NCBI RefSeq assembly: GCF_902859855.1
Contig: NZ_CADIKH010000039.1
Location: 1 to 64,000, forward strand
Origin: Paraburkholderia humisilvae
GTDB taxonomy: Bacteria > Pseudomonadota > Gammaproteobacteria > Burkholderiales > Burkholderiaceae
Length of the DNA stretch: 64,000 nt
Direction: 5' to 3'
The first letter of the stretch is position 1; the number at the start of each line of letters is the position of its first letter. The notes beneath the pieces were generated by a model, which saw only the letters and a program-made list of their open reading frames with translations, was not told where the DNA came from and did not search any database. A program made the position numbers and the translations under genes. Shown here piece by piece: positions 15,891-24,828 of the stretch.

Positions 15891-17468
15891 ATGAAACTCA
15901 CCGGCAATCTGTTTATCGGCGCACAGGAAGTGTCCGCGACCGCGGGCACAATGAAAGCGCTCAATCCCGCGACCAACGCAGAGATCGAACCGTCATTCGC
16001 ATTCGGCGGCCCCGCCGAAGTCGATCGCGCGGCGCGTCTCGCCGACGCCGCATTCGATAGTTACAACAACACGAGTCTCGCCGAACGCGCCGCGTTCCTC
16101 GAACGCATTGCGGTTGGACTCGACGCGATCGCGCCCGAACTCGCACAACGCGCGTCGCTTGAAACCGGGCTGCCCGTCGCGCAACTCGAAGGCGAAGCCA
16201 CCAAGTCGGCCGCCCAGTTTCGCCAGTTTGCGACGGTGGTCCGTCAAGGACGTTTTCGCGACGCGACGATCGACGTTGCACAACCGGAACGTCAACCACG
16301 CGCGCGGATGGACCACCGGATGCAGAAGATCGCGCTCGGGCCGATCGCGATCTTCGGCGCCAGCAATTTCCCGATCTCGTATTCGGTCGCGGGCGGCGAT
16401 ACGGCATCGGCACTGGCCGCCGGCGCTCCGGTCATTCTGAAAGCGCACAACGCGCATCCCGGCGCATCGGAATTGCAAGCGCGCGTTATTCAGCAAGCCG
16501 TCAAGGATTCGGGCTTGCATGAAGGCGTGTTTTCAATGGTACGTGGCGCGGGTAACGAAATCGGCGAGGCGCTCGTTGATCACCCGCTGATTAAAGGCGT
16601 GACGTTCACGGGCTCGGAAGCCGGCGGCATGGCGCTGTTCCGGCGCGCACAGCAGCGGCCGGACCCGATCCCCGTGTTTACCGAAATGACCAGCGTCAAT
16701 CCGACTTTCGTGCTTCCGACCGCGCTCGCAGCACGCGGCGCGGCGCTCGGCGACGGCTTCGCCGAGCGGATGCTGGTCACCGTCGGACAAGCGTGCCTGA
16801 AGCCTGCGATTCTGCTCGCCATCGATGGCCCCGGCTACGCCGAACTGAAGCACGCGATGATCACGCGTGTCGGGGCAATGTCGGCTCGCACGATGCTGAC
16901 GCCCGGTATTGCGACCGCGTACCGCAAGAATGTCGAACGGCAGCACGACGCGGGTGCCGAGCGCATCGCCGCAGGCGGTGATCCGCAACGCAAGTGGGAC
17001 GGTCAATCGATTCTGTTCGAAGTCGATGGTGCGCACATGCTCGAAGACGCTTCGCTATCCGAAGAAGTATTCGGTCCTGCGGCACTGCTGGTGCGCGTGA
17101 AAGACGTGACTCAGTTGATCGCGCTCGCAAAGAAGTTCCGCGGCCAGCTTTCGGCGACGATGCAGATCGATCAGCCCGATCATCCGCTCGCCGCGCGTCT
17201 GTTGCCGATATTGGAACGGCGCACGGGGCGCATTGTGATCAACGCGTTCTCGCATCCGCAAGAAGTGTCGTACGCATCGATTCACGGCGGCCCGTTTCCC
17301 GCAACCTCCGATAGCCGCTTTACTTCTGTCGGCATGAGCGCGATCGAGCGTTTTTTGCGGCCCGTTTCCTACCAGGGCTTCCCGGATGATCTGTTACCGG
17401 AGGCGCTGAAGTATGACAATCCGCTCGGATTGTGGCGTGTCACGGACGGGGAGGTTTCGAAAACGTGA
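15891..17468 (+). CDS. Aldehyde dehydrogenase, alpha-ketoglutaric semialdehyde dehydrogenase-like
   Basis: This 525-residue NAD(P)-dependent aldehyde dehydrogenase resembles the alpha-ketoglutaric semialdehyde (2,5-dioxopentanoate) dehydrogenase subfamily. Visible features are the cofactor-binding IFGASNFPISYSVAG region, the active-site Glu in FTEMTSVNP and the catalytic Cys in VGQACLKPAILL. The replacement of the usual GQxCTxP surroundings by GQACLKP is slightly unusual. Ribosome binding site AAGGAA precedes the ATG. It is coupled to the upstream cysteine hydrolase, so the pair may convert a cyclic or amide compound to a dicarboxylate. The exact substrate is unknown; the ketoglutarate semialdehyde assignment is by resemblance only. 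Confidence 0.85.
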   Translation: MKLTGNLFIGAQEVSATAGTMKALNPATNAEIEPSFAFGGPAEVDRAARLADAAFDSYNNTSLAERAAFLERIAVGLDAIAPELAQRASLETGLPVAQLEGEATKSAAQFRQFATVVRQGRFRDATIDVAQPERQPRARMDHRMQKIALGPIAIFGASNFPISYSVAGGDTASALAAGAPVILKAHNAHPGASELQARVIQQAVKDSGLHEGVFSMVRGAGNEIGEALVDHPLIKGVTFTGSEAGGMALFRRAQQRPDPIPVFTEMTSVNPTFVLPTALAARGAALGDGFAERMLVTVGQACLKPAILLAIDGPGYAELKHAMITRVGAMSARTMLTPGIATAYRKNVERQHDAGAERIAAGGDPQRKWDGQSILFEVDGAHMLEDASLSEEVFGPAALLVRVKDVTQLIALAKKFRGQLSATMQIDQPDHPLAARLLPILERRTGRIVINAFSHPQEVSYASIHGGPFPATSDSRFTSVGMSAIERFLRPVSYQGFPDDLLPEALKYDNPLGLWRVTDGEVSKT

Positions 17469-17501
17469 TTTGGTCGGCGTAGCGCCGCCGCTTTGGGAAC
17501 C

Positions 17502-17540
17502 GGGCGCATGCGTGCTGCTGAGACAGCCGGCATGCGCCCG
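17502..17540 (+). terminator. Hairpin after the aldehyde dehydrogenase gene
   Basis: An 11-bp perfect stem, CGGGCGCATGC pairing with GCATGCGCCCG, encloses an 18-base loop 34 bases after the stop codon. It is not followed by a T-run, so it may be a rho-dependent or processing hairpin rather than a classical intrinsic terminator. Confidence 0.4.
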
Positions 17541-17563
17541 ATGTAATTGAAACAACCTGATTG

Positions 17564-17601
17564 CGGCAGTGTGCGCGGCGCACTGGCCGCGCACACTGCC
17601 G
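17564..17601 (-). terminator. 16-bp perfect hairpin between converging genes
   Basis: The stem CGGCAGTGTGCGCGGC pairs perfectly over 16 bp with its partner across a 6-base loop (GCACTG), 20 bases after the porin stop on the minus strand. The following minus-strand bases are only moderately T-rich. It probably ends porin mRNA and also blocks readthrough from the converging aldehyde dehydrogenase gene. Confidence 0.6.
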
Positions 17602-17620
17602 TCAGATCAACGCAGCGCGA

Positions 17621-18754
17621 TCAGAAGCGCGTGCGCATACCCACCGTCGCCACAACCTGATTGCCCGTCGAAGACTGTGCGAGGCCATTGATAAACGCAC
17701 CTTCGAACGCGGTGCCGGCAGCACCGTACGCGTGCTGATAGACACCTTCCACGTAGACATCCGTGCGCTTGCTGAACGAATAGTCCGCCATCAGCGTCAC
17801 CTGATGCCACTTCGGATCGGCCGTGCCGGTCGCGCCGCTCACCGAGGCTTGCGTGAACGTGTAGGCGCCGGCCAGCGAGATCGCCGGCGTCACCGCATAG
17901 TGGACGTTGAATTCGTAGTTGTCGAAGTGCAGCGAGTCGAACGGTTGCTGAATCACCGAGTTCGCGCCAGGCTGCGTGTTGTCAAACAGCGAATGCGTCC
18001 ACAGCAAGCCGATCACGGCCGGTCCGATCGTATAGTTGCCGCCCACGCCCATCACACGCTGCCGCGAAGCGGGGAAATTGACGAAGTCGTTGTTCGACAC
18101 CGCGCCGCTCGAGCTCAGCGAGCCGTTGTTGAGCTGCAGGTAAGCCGCCGCGAGGTTGATCGGACCGATGCTGTACGTCAGGCCGAAGCTATATGCGCGG
18201 TTGTCCGCAAAGCCACCCGCCGCGTTGCTGAAGCCATACAGCGCCTCGGCTTGCACGCCACGATAGGCCGGGCTTACATATTTGACCGAGTTGTTGATAT
18301 AGAACGAATCGTCGACGTTGTCGTTATCGAACGGGTGCGCGGCGAGGTTGTTGCCGTCGCCGTTGTTGGCGAGTGCGATCGGGCCGAGATCGTCAACCAC
18401 GGAGTCGTACTGGCGACCGAGCGTGACCGTACCGAACTGGTCGTGCTGCAGACCGACATACGCCTGACGGCCGAACATCGTATTCGCGTAAGTGGTCTTG
18501 CCGTTCTGGATATTGAATCCGTTCTCGAGCTTGAAGATCGCATGCAGATTGCTGCCGAGGTCTTCACTACCCTTCAAGCCCCAGACTTCGTTCGACAGCA
18601 TGCTGCTTTGTACCTGCCACGCGCTGCTGCCACCCTGGTTATTCGTATAGACGATACCAGTGTCGATCAAGCCATAGAGCGTGACGCTGCTTTGTGCGTG
18701 AGCTGCCGCGGCAAAGACGAACAATGCGGCGGCGCCGATAATCTTCTTTTTCAC
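17621..18754 (-). CDS. Gram-negative general porin (OmpC-like)
   Basis: This 377-residue trimeric 16-stranded porin has a signal peptide of about 20 residues ending in AHA, then the start typical of beta-proteobacterial porins (QSSVTLYGLIDTGIVYTNNQ), the GSEDLG motif near residue 60, a loop-3 region with GRQYDS, and a C-terminal aromatic strand ending in RTRF with terminal Phe. It allows diffusion of small solutes across the outer membrane. The start codon is GTG, preceded by a TGGGGA ribosome binding site. It stands alone, followed by a strong hairpin. Confidence 0.93.
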   Translation of the reverse strand: MKKKIIGAAALFVFAAAAHAQSSVTLYGLIDTGIVYTNNQGGSSAWQVQSSMLSNEVWGLKGSEDLGSNLHAIFKLENGFNIQNGKTTYANTMFGRQAYVGLQHDQFGTVTLGRQYDSVVDDLGPIALANNGDGNNLAAHPFDNDNVDDSFYINNSVKYVSPAYRGVQAEALYGFSNAAGGFADNRAYSFGLTYSIGPINLAAAYLQLNNGSLSSSGAVSNNDFVNFPASRQRVMGVGGNYTIGPAVIGLLWTHSLFDNTQPGANSVIQQPFDSLHFDNYEFNVHYAVTPAISLAGAYTFTQASVSGATGTADPKWHQVTLMADYSFSKRTDVYVEGVYQHAYGAAGTAFEGAFINGLAQSSTGNQVVATVGMRTRF

Positions 18755-19020
18755 TTAATCCCCAACGAAAGATCAAGCCGGGCGGGCGTACCCGGGGTAC
18801 AACACAAAGCCCGGGTGACGCTCGGCTTGCTTGACAAGCGTGTTCAACGAAAGACCCGTACAACCACGAGAGTGGGCCGTCCCTTGCATGAGGTCCGCCT
18901 GGGTACCTATAGCCCGACGATTCTATGAAGTTTGTATGTGAGGTGCATCAAAAGAGTTGAGGGGTTTTTGCAAAGAATGTATAAACGGCACGGCCTTCGT
19001 AGTCGTAGCTAAAGCGAGTA

Positions 19021-19386
19021 TCAGCGTGACCTTTGCCCCTCGATCAACTTTAAGCTAGCCCAGTCTGGGGCCTGCAGCGGGCCGTCCCCCCACCGCAAAA
19101 ACTCGAGTTCGTATAGCCTGTCAGCCGGGTCCGCGTACAGCAGAACGTGTACAGGCGTACCGTCACAATCATTCAATTGACCTTCCACGGGATAGGTGTG
19201 TTGCCCGTGGTAGTCACCTCGCTCATATCCGAAGAGATGAAAGCGGATTAGCGAAGCATCGTCCAACATCTCTTCAGCGCGAGCGAGGCTCAAGTCTGAA
19301 AGAAGCCTGCGCTTTTGGGCAGAATCGAGTTTTTCTGCCAAAGCGCGAACGAACGATACTTCTCCTGCTGTTAGATCTCTCAACAT
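19021..19386 (-). CDS. DUF6984-like small protein, probable immunity protein for the RHS toxin
   Basis: This 121-residue soluble protein resembles the DUF6984 family, whose members lie next to polymorphic toxin genes and are thought to be immunity proteins. Recognisable parts are the N-terminal LTAGEVSFVRALAEKL helix, the DLSLARAEEMLDD segment and the YELEFLRWGDGPL strand. Its ATG is separated from the upstream RHS stop codon by a single base (TGACATG), which is typical of toxin-immunity pairs. The family assignment is from memory of sequence style and is moderate; the coupling is direct observation. Codon use looks less GC-biased than in neighbouring genes, consistent with acquisition. Confidence 0.7.
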   Translation of the reverse strand: MLRDLTAGEVSFVRALAEKLDSAQKRRLLSDLSLARAEEMLDDASLIRFHLFGYERGDYHGQHTYPVEGQLNDCDGTPVHVLLYADPADRLYELEFLRWGDGPLQAPDWASLKLIEGQRSR

Positions 19387-19387
19387 G

Positions 19388-21760
19388 TCAGCGCACCGGA
19401 AATATGGTTCCGACGGTTATCTGGCCATCGGAGTGCATGAACGCCCGAAATTCCACCAACACACCATCGACGGTAATTCGCCGGATCTCGATCTTGTCGG
19501 GCGTCATTTCAGTTCTCATCATGTCAACCTCCTCTGCGACCCTTGCCTCAACGGCCGAGACATCAAGTCCTTCCTTTTGGAGTCTGGGAGAATAGTGCTC
19601 TGTTTTGAAGCTAACGTTGTTTCCGACCTGCGCGCCCGTGCTTTTGCAATGTCCACTGCTATTCCGGGCAATCGACATCCACCAGTTCACCGCTTCCGCG
19701 GTCCATCGGACCGGAGGCAGCACGCACTCGACGCAAACATGCTCAAGTCCCGGCTCTGGCAACGCTCCAAGCGCCTTGAGCAACGCAAGCGGGCCACCCG
19801 ACGGCGTTGTCGCCAGCGCTCCCGCCTCGTAATTATCTATCCACAGATCAATTTCGTCGCTGCTGACTACCAACTCCGCGCCACCGTTCGTCGCAACGGT
19901 GCCAGTCCGGGACACCACTCGCCCATCCGCAGAATACCCATAGCTAACGGTCAATCGCTTTTCTATCTTCTCGTTAGCCGGAGTCGCGAATTCCGTGTAC
20001 GAGAACTTACTGACCCGACCACGAACGTCGTAGCCCACCCTGACATCAATGACATCTGTCGCGAGATTCAACGGCCGATGCGCCGCATCCCTCATGAAAA
20101 TGCCAACCCTCCGCCCGCTGACCAGTTCGCTCCAGCTACGACTGTTGCCGCTCGCATCTGTCATCAAATGCCAGTTCTCGCTCAACTCGTCGTTCGTGTG
20201 CACCTGCATCGTCTTCAAATGATTGAACGAGTCATACGTCATCCCGTATGTCCGTTTCTGGCCTCCAGCCGTCGACGCATCGAGTCCGCGTGCACCCGTC
20301 GGATCGTCGGTAGTCAGTTCGCTTATGCCCGTCGTGTTGCCCTCGTTGTCGTAGACGAAAGCCCGCATCTTGCCCGGCATTGCGACCAGCGACGGGCGAA
20401 GGCTCGTATCGTCCGCGTAGCGCATTGTCGTGATCTGCGTGCCGAGGCGGTTGTGTCGCACGGACCGCACCGGTCTGCCCGCCAGGTCGTAGCTGAGCTC
20501 GATGTCGCTGCCGTCGGCTACCGCGTCTGTCAGCAAATTCCCCGAGGCGTCCCACCTCGTACTCGTCGACCCGGCAAACGAACTACTGCTCACCGGTCGC
20601 TGAATGCCGCCAATGGAAGCGAAACCTATTGTGGTGCTCCGCTGGCTGTCCGTGACTGTCGTCGTCCCAGTACCGTATGCGAACTGCACGTTGCGCGTAG
20701 TGTCCGGATGGCTGACCGCAATCGCCCTGCCTTTCGCGTCATACGACCAGGTGGAAACGCGCGAGCCCGTCTCGTCAATTACACCCGTCAACAGCGTCCA
20801 GAACGCCGTGTTCTCGTATGCAAAGCGCCGAACATAACCGTCGGGCCATGTGACCGAAATCAGGTTGTCGTGCTGGTCATATCCGTAGCGTGTTACAGCG
20901 CCGCCTGGAGCAGTCACTTGCGTGATACGCGATCGCGTGTCGTAAGCAAAGTTCAGCACGAGATCGTAATACGCGACGGAGTCAGCCGCGTGCTCAGTAA
21001 CGGCGATGAGCAAGCCAGGCCCAGGCGCGACCGAAGCCGGCGTCGTCGCGTTGCTATAGGTCAGCGACGTCACCCGCTGCTCGCGCGTGCGAACCGTCTG
21101 TAGAACGCCGCTTGTCGAGTACTCTTCACGCGTATCGGTGGTCAGGTTCGTGACGATCCAGCCTGACGCCTTCTCCGCGAGCGTGAACGGCATGCCTCCC
21201 GTTGCCCGCCACATTCCGGCATCCTTGACGAAAGTCAGCTTCGCCCCGTCCTCGCGATAAGCGATCACTTGTGGCGAAACGCTACCAGTCTTCGCCACAT
21301 CCAATTGGCGTTGCCAGTTGTGAAACCAGTTGGTGCCAAACCCGGAGTCAGTCCGTGTGAATGGTGCGGAGCGATAGGTTCGCTTGAGCACCAACGGCAC
21401 GTCACCGCCGCTGACGAAGTCCGTTTCACCAAGCGTCGTCACACCCGTCGCCGGATAGACCGGATCGCCGACTGGGCAGCTCGCCTCGGGCGGAAGGGTA
21501 GACGGCGTGTTGCAAAAGCTGTCAATCAACTCAAGCCGGTTGATGCAGCTATAGTTGCCCATCCCGCCTGGCGTACCGCCAGCCACGCTGATCGCACAAC
21601 CGCGTGTGCCCGGCACCGCGTGAGATTGTGAGTACAGCCCAAAACACGATGCATCTCCCGAATTCGCCTGTGCACCGGTTGCGAAGACAACGATCAACCC
21701 TATAGCGAGCACGCACGCAACGCGTGCACATCCCTGACTCAACGTCCCTAGGTCAAACAT
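19388..21760 (-). CDS. Secreted RHS-repeat protein with variable C-terminal toxin-like domain
   Basis: This 790-residue protein has a Sec-type signal peptide (hydrophobic ACVLAIGLIVVFATGAQA), a Cys-bearing linker, a DUF6531 domain from about residue 95 (GDPVYPATGVTTLGETDF), and several YD/RHS repeats over about 230-620. The canonical C-terminal RHS core motif (DPxGxxxxxDPxGL-like) is not visible; instead the repeats run into a distinct C-terminus of about 110 residues ending in DGQITVGTIFPVR. The H in KTEHYSPRL and the final GVLVEFRA...VGTIF strands resemble BECR-fold nuclease toxins, which is low-confidence inference. GGAG before the ATG supports this start. The coupled downstream small gene is the probable immunity gene. 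Role: contact-dependent competition. Confidence 0.82.
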   Translation of the reverse strand: MFDLGTLSQGCARVACVLAIGLIVVFATGAQANSGDASCFGLYSQSHAVPGTRGCAISVAGGTPGGMGNYSCINRLELIDSFCNTPSTLPPEASCPVGDPVYPATGVTTLGETDFVSGGDVPLVLKRTYRSAPFTRTDSGFGTNWFHNWQRQLDVAKTGSVSPQVIAYREDGAKLTFVKDAGMWRATGGMPFTLAEKASGWIVTNLTTDTREEYSTSGVLQTVRTREQRVTSLTYSNATTPASVAPGPGLLIAVTEHAADSVAYYDLVLNFAYDTRSRITQVTAPGGAVTRYGYDQHDNLISVTWPDGYVRRFAYENTAFWTLLTGVIDETGSRVSTWSYDAKGRAIAVSHPDTTRNVQFAYGTGTTTVTDSQRSTTIGFASIGGIQRPVSSSSFAGSTSTRWDASGNLLTDAVADGSDIELSYDLAGRPVRSVRHNRLGTQITTMRYADDTSLRPSLVAMPGKMRAFVYDNEGNTTGISELTTDDPTGARGLDASTAGGQKRTYGMTYDSFNHLKTMQVHTNDELSENWHLMTDASGNSRSWSELVSGRRVGIFMRDAAHRPLNLATDVIDVRVGYDVRGRVSKFSYTEFATPANEKIEKRLTVSYGYSADGRVVSRTGTVATNGGAELVVSSDEIDLWIDNYEAGALATTPSGGPLALLKALGALPEPGLEHVCVECVLPPVRWTAEAVNWWMSIARNSSGHCKSTGAQVGNNVSFKTEHYSPRLQKEGLDVSAVEARVAEEVDMMRTEMTPDKIEIRRITVDGVLVEFRAFMHSDGQITVGTIFPVR

Positions 21761-21896
21761 AAGCGCTCCAGATTCATTGTTTGGTATCACCTTTTACGAA
21801 CAGGTCTGCCAAACATATCTAGAGAACCGCGCCTTGGATCTACGAACGCACTGAAATCGGATGCAGAAACTTCTGCAATGCATTCAAGCATCGCCG

Positions 21897-22739
21897 CTAG
21901 CTGCTGAGCTTGCGATACGCGCTCATATGCCGGACGAGCCCTTGCTGGTCGCCAAGTTGTTCTTTGATCAACGCGAGGTTGTGATGCGCGTCGGCGTAAC
22001 GCGGATTGATTTCCAGACAGCGCGCGTAACTCCGTTCCGCTTCGATAAGCCGGCCGAGCAGTTCAAGCGCCACTGCCCGATTGAAGTTCAAAACCGCGTC
22101 TTCAGGAAAATGCGCAAGGGCTTCGTCAAAAACCGCTAGCGCGTCAAGATAGCGCGAGTCGCTCTCGCACAATAACGCACCCAGGTCCACATAAGCGCTA
22201 TAGAAAGGCATAGGCGAAATCGCGAGTGCGTTGCGATATGCCCGCTCGGCCCCGGTTGCATCCGCATCGGCCGCCATCTGATCCGCCAGCGCATACCAGT
22301 CGTCAGCCTGCTTGCGCGCGTCCTTTTTTGCCGATGATGCATCCAGAAAGACAACATCACCTTTGATATCGGCGACTTCGAAATCAAACGCAAGCTGCCC
22401 GGTATTCGCGTCCCACTGCGACGGGCCGGTCCTGACCATGATCGTATTGCCCACCGCGCTCACCCGTATGCCGGAAAGCGGAATCTCGTCGGGAAGTTGC
22501 GCACGCAAACGCTTGAGCGCCGCAAGAATCTTGCGTGACGATATCCTTGCAGATTGCAACTGAAATGCCGTACGCAACAGCACCACGTCCTGAAACGTAA
22601 AGCGCAGTTCGTTGCGTGACCCGCGCGCCGGCGTCACGAAACCAGCGTCGATGAGCCCGGCAAGCACGCTTCGCGAAACGCCGAGCAATGACTGGAGCTT
22701 GCGTACCGAGATGTCGGCGCGATCGGTCTGATGCTTCAC
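21897..22739 (-). CDS. MerR-like HTH plus tetratricopeptide-repeat protein
   Basis: This 280-residue protein starts with a MerR-like winged HTH (ISVRKLQSLLGVSRSVLAGLIDAGFVTPARG, about residues 9-45), has a middle domain of unknown type, and ends with three to four TPR repeats from about residue 145 (ADQMAADADATGAERAYRNALAISP and following). The start ATG overlaps the Ku stop codon by four bases (ATGA), so the genes are translationally coupled. The same pairing with Ku occurs in other Burkholderiaceae to my knowledge. It may regulate or scaffold the end-joining function, but its target is unknown. Confidence 0.75.
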   Translation of the reverse strand: MKHQTDRADISVRKLQSLLGVSRSVLAGLIDAGFVTPARGSRNELRFTFQDVVLLRTAFQLQSARISSRKILAALKRLRAQLPDEIPLSGIRVSAVGNTIMVRTGPSQWDANTGQLAFDFEVADIKGDVVFLDASSAKKDARKQADDWYALADQMAADADATGAERAYRNALAISPMPFYSAYVDLGALLCESDSRYLDALAVFDEALAHFPEDAVLNFNRAVALELLGRLIEAERSYARCLEINPRYADAHHNLALIKEQLGDQQGLVRHMSAYRKLSS

Positions 22740-23665
22740 TTGCGCGCGCGGACCTTGGCGGGAGCGGCGGAAACAGCGGGCGCCTTTTCAGCACGCTGCG
22801 CAGGTTTCCTCGTTCGCGGCGCAGGAATCTCGGCCACCTCGGCCTCTTCTTTCGCTTTGCGCGCCGCAGGCTTTTGCCGCGCGCCACCGCCGCCCTTCGA
22901 CAAACTCGCGCGCAGCGCCTCCATCAGATCAATCACCTGACCGCTGGATTCTGTCTCGTCGGGTTCGTTCGACACGACTTCCTTGCCTTCGATTTTCTGG
23001 TCGATTGCAGCAAGAATGCGCTTCTTCTCTTCATTTTCGTACGCGGTCGGGTCGTACGATTCCTCGGTGCCTTGTTCAATGATTTGCAATGCCAGCTTGA
23101 GCTCCGCAGCCGACACCGGAACCTGCTCGATATGCAAATCGGCAAGCGAACGGACCTCGTCCGCGAACAGCAGTTGTTGGAAAATCAGGCCGTCTTGTGC
23201 CGGCCGAATCAGCACAATGTGCGTTTTGCCCTTCGACGCCCATTTCGCCAGCGCCCCTCTCTGGCTTTCGCGCAGCGCCTGCTGCAGCAGGCTATACGGC
23301 TTGCCGCCGCGTTTATCCGGCGCGATGAAATAGGCCTTGTCGTAATAGATCGGATCGACCGACTTCTCCGGAATAAACGCGACGATCTCAACGACGTGAC
23401 TCGCGCTGTCTTCAAGTGCCTTTAGCTCGTCCGCGGTAAATACGACGAATCGGTCTTTTTCGAACTCGTAGCCTTTCTTCATCGTGCTACGCTCGACGAC
23501 CTCACCGCTCGCTTCTGAAACGTACTGCTGCTTGACCCGGGAGCCGTCCGACGCGAGCAGATTGAAGCGGACATCCGCCGCACTCTCCGTTGCGGAATAG
23601 AGCTTGACGGGTATCGACACAAGACCAAAAGACAGAGAAAGCGATGCGATCGAGCGCGCAGGCAT
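22736..23665 (-). CDS. ku: Non-homologous end-joining protein Ku
   Basis: This 309-residue protein is a bacterial Ku, a homodimeric ring that binds DNA double-strand ends. The Ku core fills about residues 3-240, with the family-typical start RSIASLSLSFGLVSIPVKLYSA, the KKGYEFEKDRFVVF segment and the PIYYDKAYFIAPDK and ESYDPTAYENE segments. The C-terminus is a Lys/Arg/Ala-rich tail with repeats of charged residues (KPAARKAKEEAE, APAKVRARK), typical of extended bacterial Ku tails that bind DNA. No LigD gene lies within the window. It overlaps the HTH-TPR gene. Such genes often support stress-tolerant or stationary-phase repair. Confidence 0.95.
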   Translation of the reverse strand: MPARSIASLSLSFGLVSIPVKLYSATESAADVRFNLLASDGSRVKQQYVSEASGEVVERSTMKKGYEFEKDRFVVFTADELKALEDSASHVVEIVAFIPEKSVDPIYYDKAYFIAPDKRGGKPYSLLQQALRESQRGALAKWASKGKTHIVLIRPAQDGLIFQQLLFADEVRSLADLHIEQVPVSAAELKLALQIIEQGTEESYDPTAYENEEKKRILAAIDQKIEGKEVVSNEPDETESSGQVIDLMEALRASLSKGGGGARQKPAARKAKEEAEVAEIPAPRTRKPAQRAEKAPAVSAAPAKVRARK

Positions 23666-23850
23666 GGGCTTCTCCTCATGAACCGGCGCGAGCGCACCGG
23701 CTCCTGCCGCAACTGCCCCGCGGGCGGCGCGGTCAGTTACAAGTCGGCCCCGAGGGCCGGGGCGAGTTCTGGAAGAATAGCACCGCTCCCGGCCCTATGT
23801 CGTCCTGTGACAAACGGCAGCTTGCAATTGCGCGCAGCGCTGTCTACGGC

Positions 23851-24828
23851 TCACTCGTCATGCACCACCACCATCTTGCCCTTCGCTTCACCTGCTTCCA
23901 TGATCCGGTGAGTCTCGGGAACCTCGTCGAAGCGGAACACCCGCCACGGTTTCGCCGTGAACTTGCCGGCCTCCACGTCGGCGGCAATCGCTTGCAGCGG
24001 AACGTCCGAAAACGGGAAGCCCGGCGTGCCGAACACGAAGCTCCCAAAGAACGTCAGATCGACCCCGCTCGGCATCTGCAGCAGCGGGTTGAAATCCGCA
24101 ATCGGCGCGAGGCCACCCAGCCAGCCCGCGAGGCACACCTTGCCCTCGCGGCGCACCATATCCAGCGAATCGAGCATCGTGCTGTTGCCGACCAGATCCA
24201 GCACGCCATCCAGTTCCTTGCGCTCCGCGATATGCTTCGACAGATCCGGCCGCTCGATTTCGCAACGGCTTACGCCATGCGCCTTTAGTTGTGCAAAGCT
24301 CGCTTCGCTGGTTGTCGTGCCAATCACCTTCACGCCGGCGTTCACCGCCAGGTTGACCGCAGCCAACCCGAACGCTGACGACGCGCCTCGAATCACAATC
24401 GTTTGTCCGCGCTGAATTTTCAGGTTACGAAACAGGCACGTCCACGCGGTCGCATACGATTGCGGAATCGCAGCAAGCTCGGCCCACGGCAGATCCGATT
24501 CGATCGATGCCACGTTGCTTACCTTTGCACGCGTGTACTCGGCATAGCTGCCATTGATCGTGCGACCGAGTCCGCCCATCATCGTCGCCACTTTGGTGCC
24601 CACCGCAAACTCGCCGCCGGGGCATGAGTCGACGATACCCACGCATTCGATACCGCTCACCGGCGCGGCTTCGGCCCATTCGCCGCGACGCATATGCAGC
24701 TCCGCGTGGTTGATGCCGAATGCCTTGATCTTGATAACGACAGTTCCTTCCTGCGGCTCCGGCTTCGGGATGTCCTTGTACACCAGTGCTTCCAGGCCAC
24801 CAAAACCATCTAGAACAATCGCCTTCAC
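23851..24828 (-). CDS. Quinone oxidoreductase-like MDR family protein (zinc-independent)
   Basis: This 325-residue medium-chain dehydrogenase/reductase resembles NADPH:quinone oxidoreductase. The N-terminal GroES-like half has GINHAELHMRRGEWAEA rather than a zinc Cys cluster, and the Rossmann half carries IVIRGASSAFGLAAVNLAVNAGVKVIGTTTSE. It probably reduces quinones or enals with NADPH. It stands alone after the Ku/HTH-TPR pair, with a short GC-rich hairpin (6-bp stem, CGGCCC-CGA-GGGCCG at 23752-23766) after its stop that could contribute to termination. Its start is the ATG giving the standard MKAIVLDGFGG opening. Confidence 0.87.
   Translation of the reverse strand: MKAIVLDGFGGLEALVYKDIPKPEPQEGTVVIKIKAFGINHAELHMRRGEWAEAAPVSGIECVGIVDSCPGGEFAVGTKVATMMGGLGRTINGSYAEYTRAKVSNVASIESDLPWAELAAIPQSYATAWTCLFRNLKIQRGQTIVIRGASSAFGLAAVNLAVNAGVKVIGTTTSEASFAQLKAHGVSRCEIERPDLSKHIAERKELDGVLDLVGNSTMLDSLDMVRREGKVCLAGWLGGLAPIADFNPLLQMPSGVDLTFFGSFVFGTPGFPFSDVPLQAIAADVEAGKFTAKPWRVFRFDEVPETHRIMEAGEAKGKMVVVHDE

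Noticed and set aside
17561..18928. Long plus-strand open frame antisense to the porin gene
   Set aside because: The reverse strand encodes a clear porin; the antisense frame has Arg/His-rich composition typical of reverse-complement GC-rich code and no domain.
19385..21103. Large plus-strand open frame opposite the RHS gene
   Set aside because: The minus-strand frame has a signal peptide, DUF6531 and RHS repeats; the plus frame has none and is compositionally a shadow.
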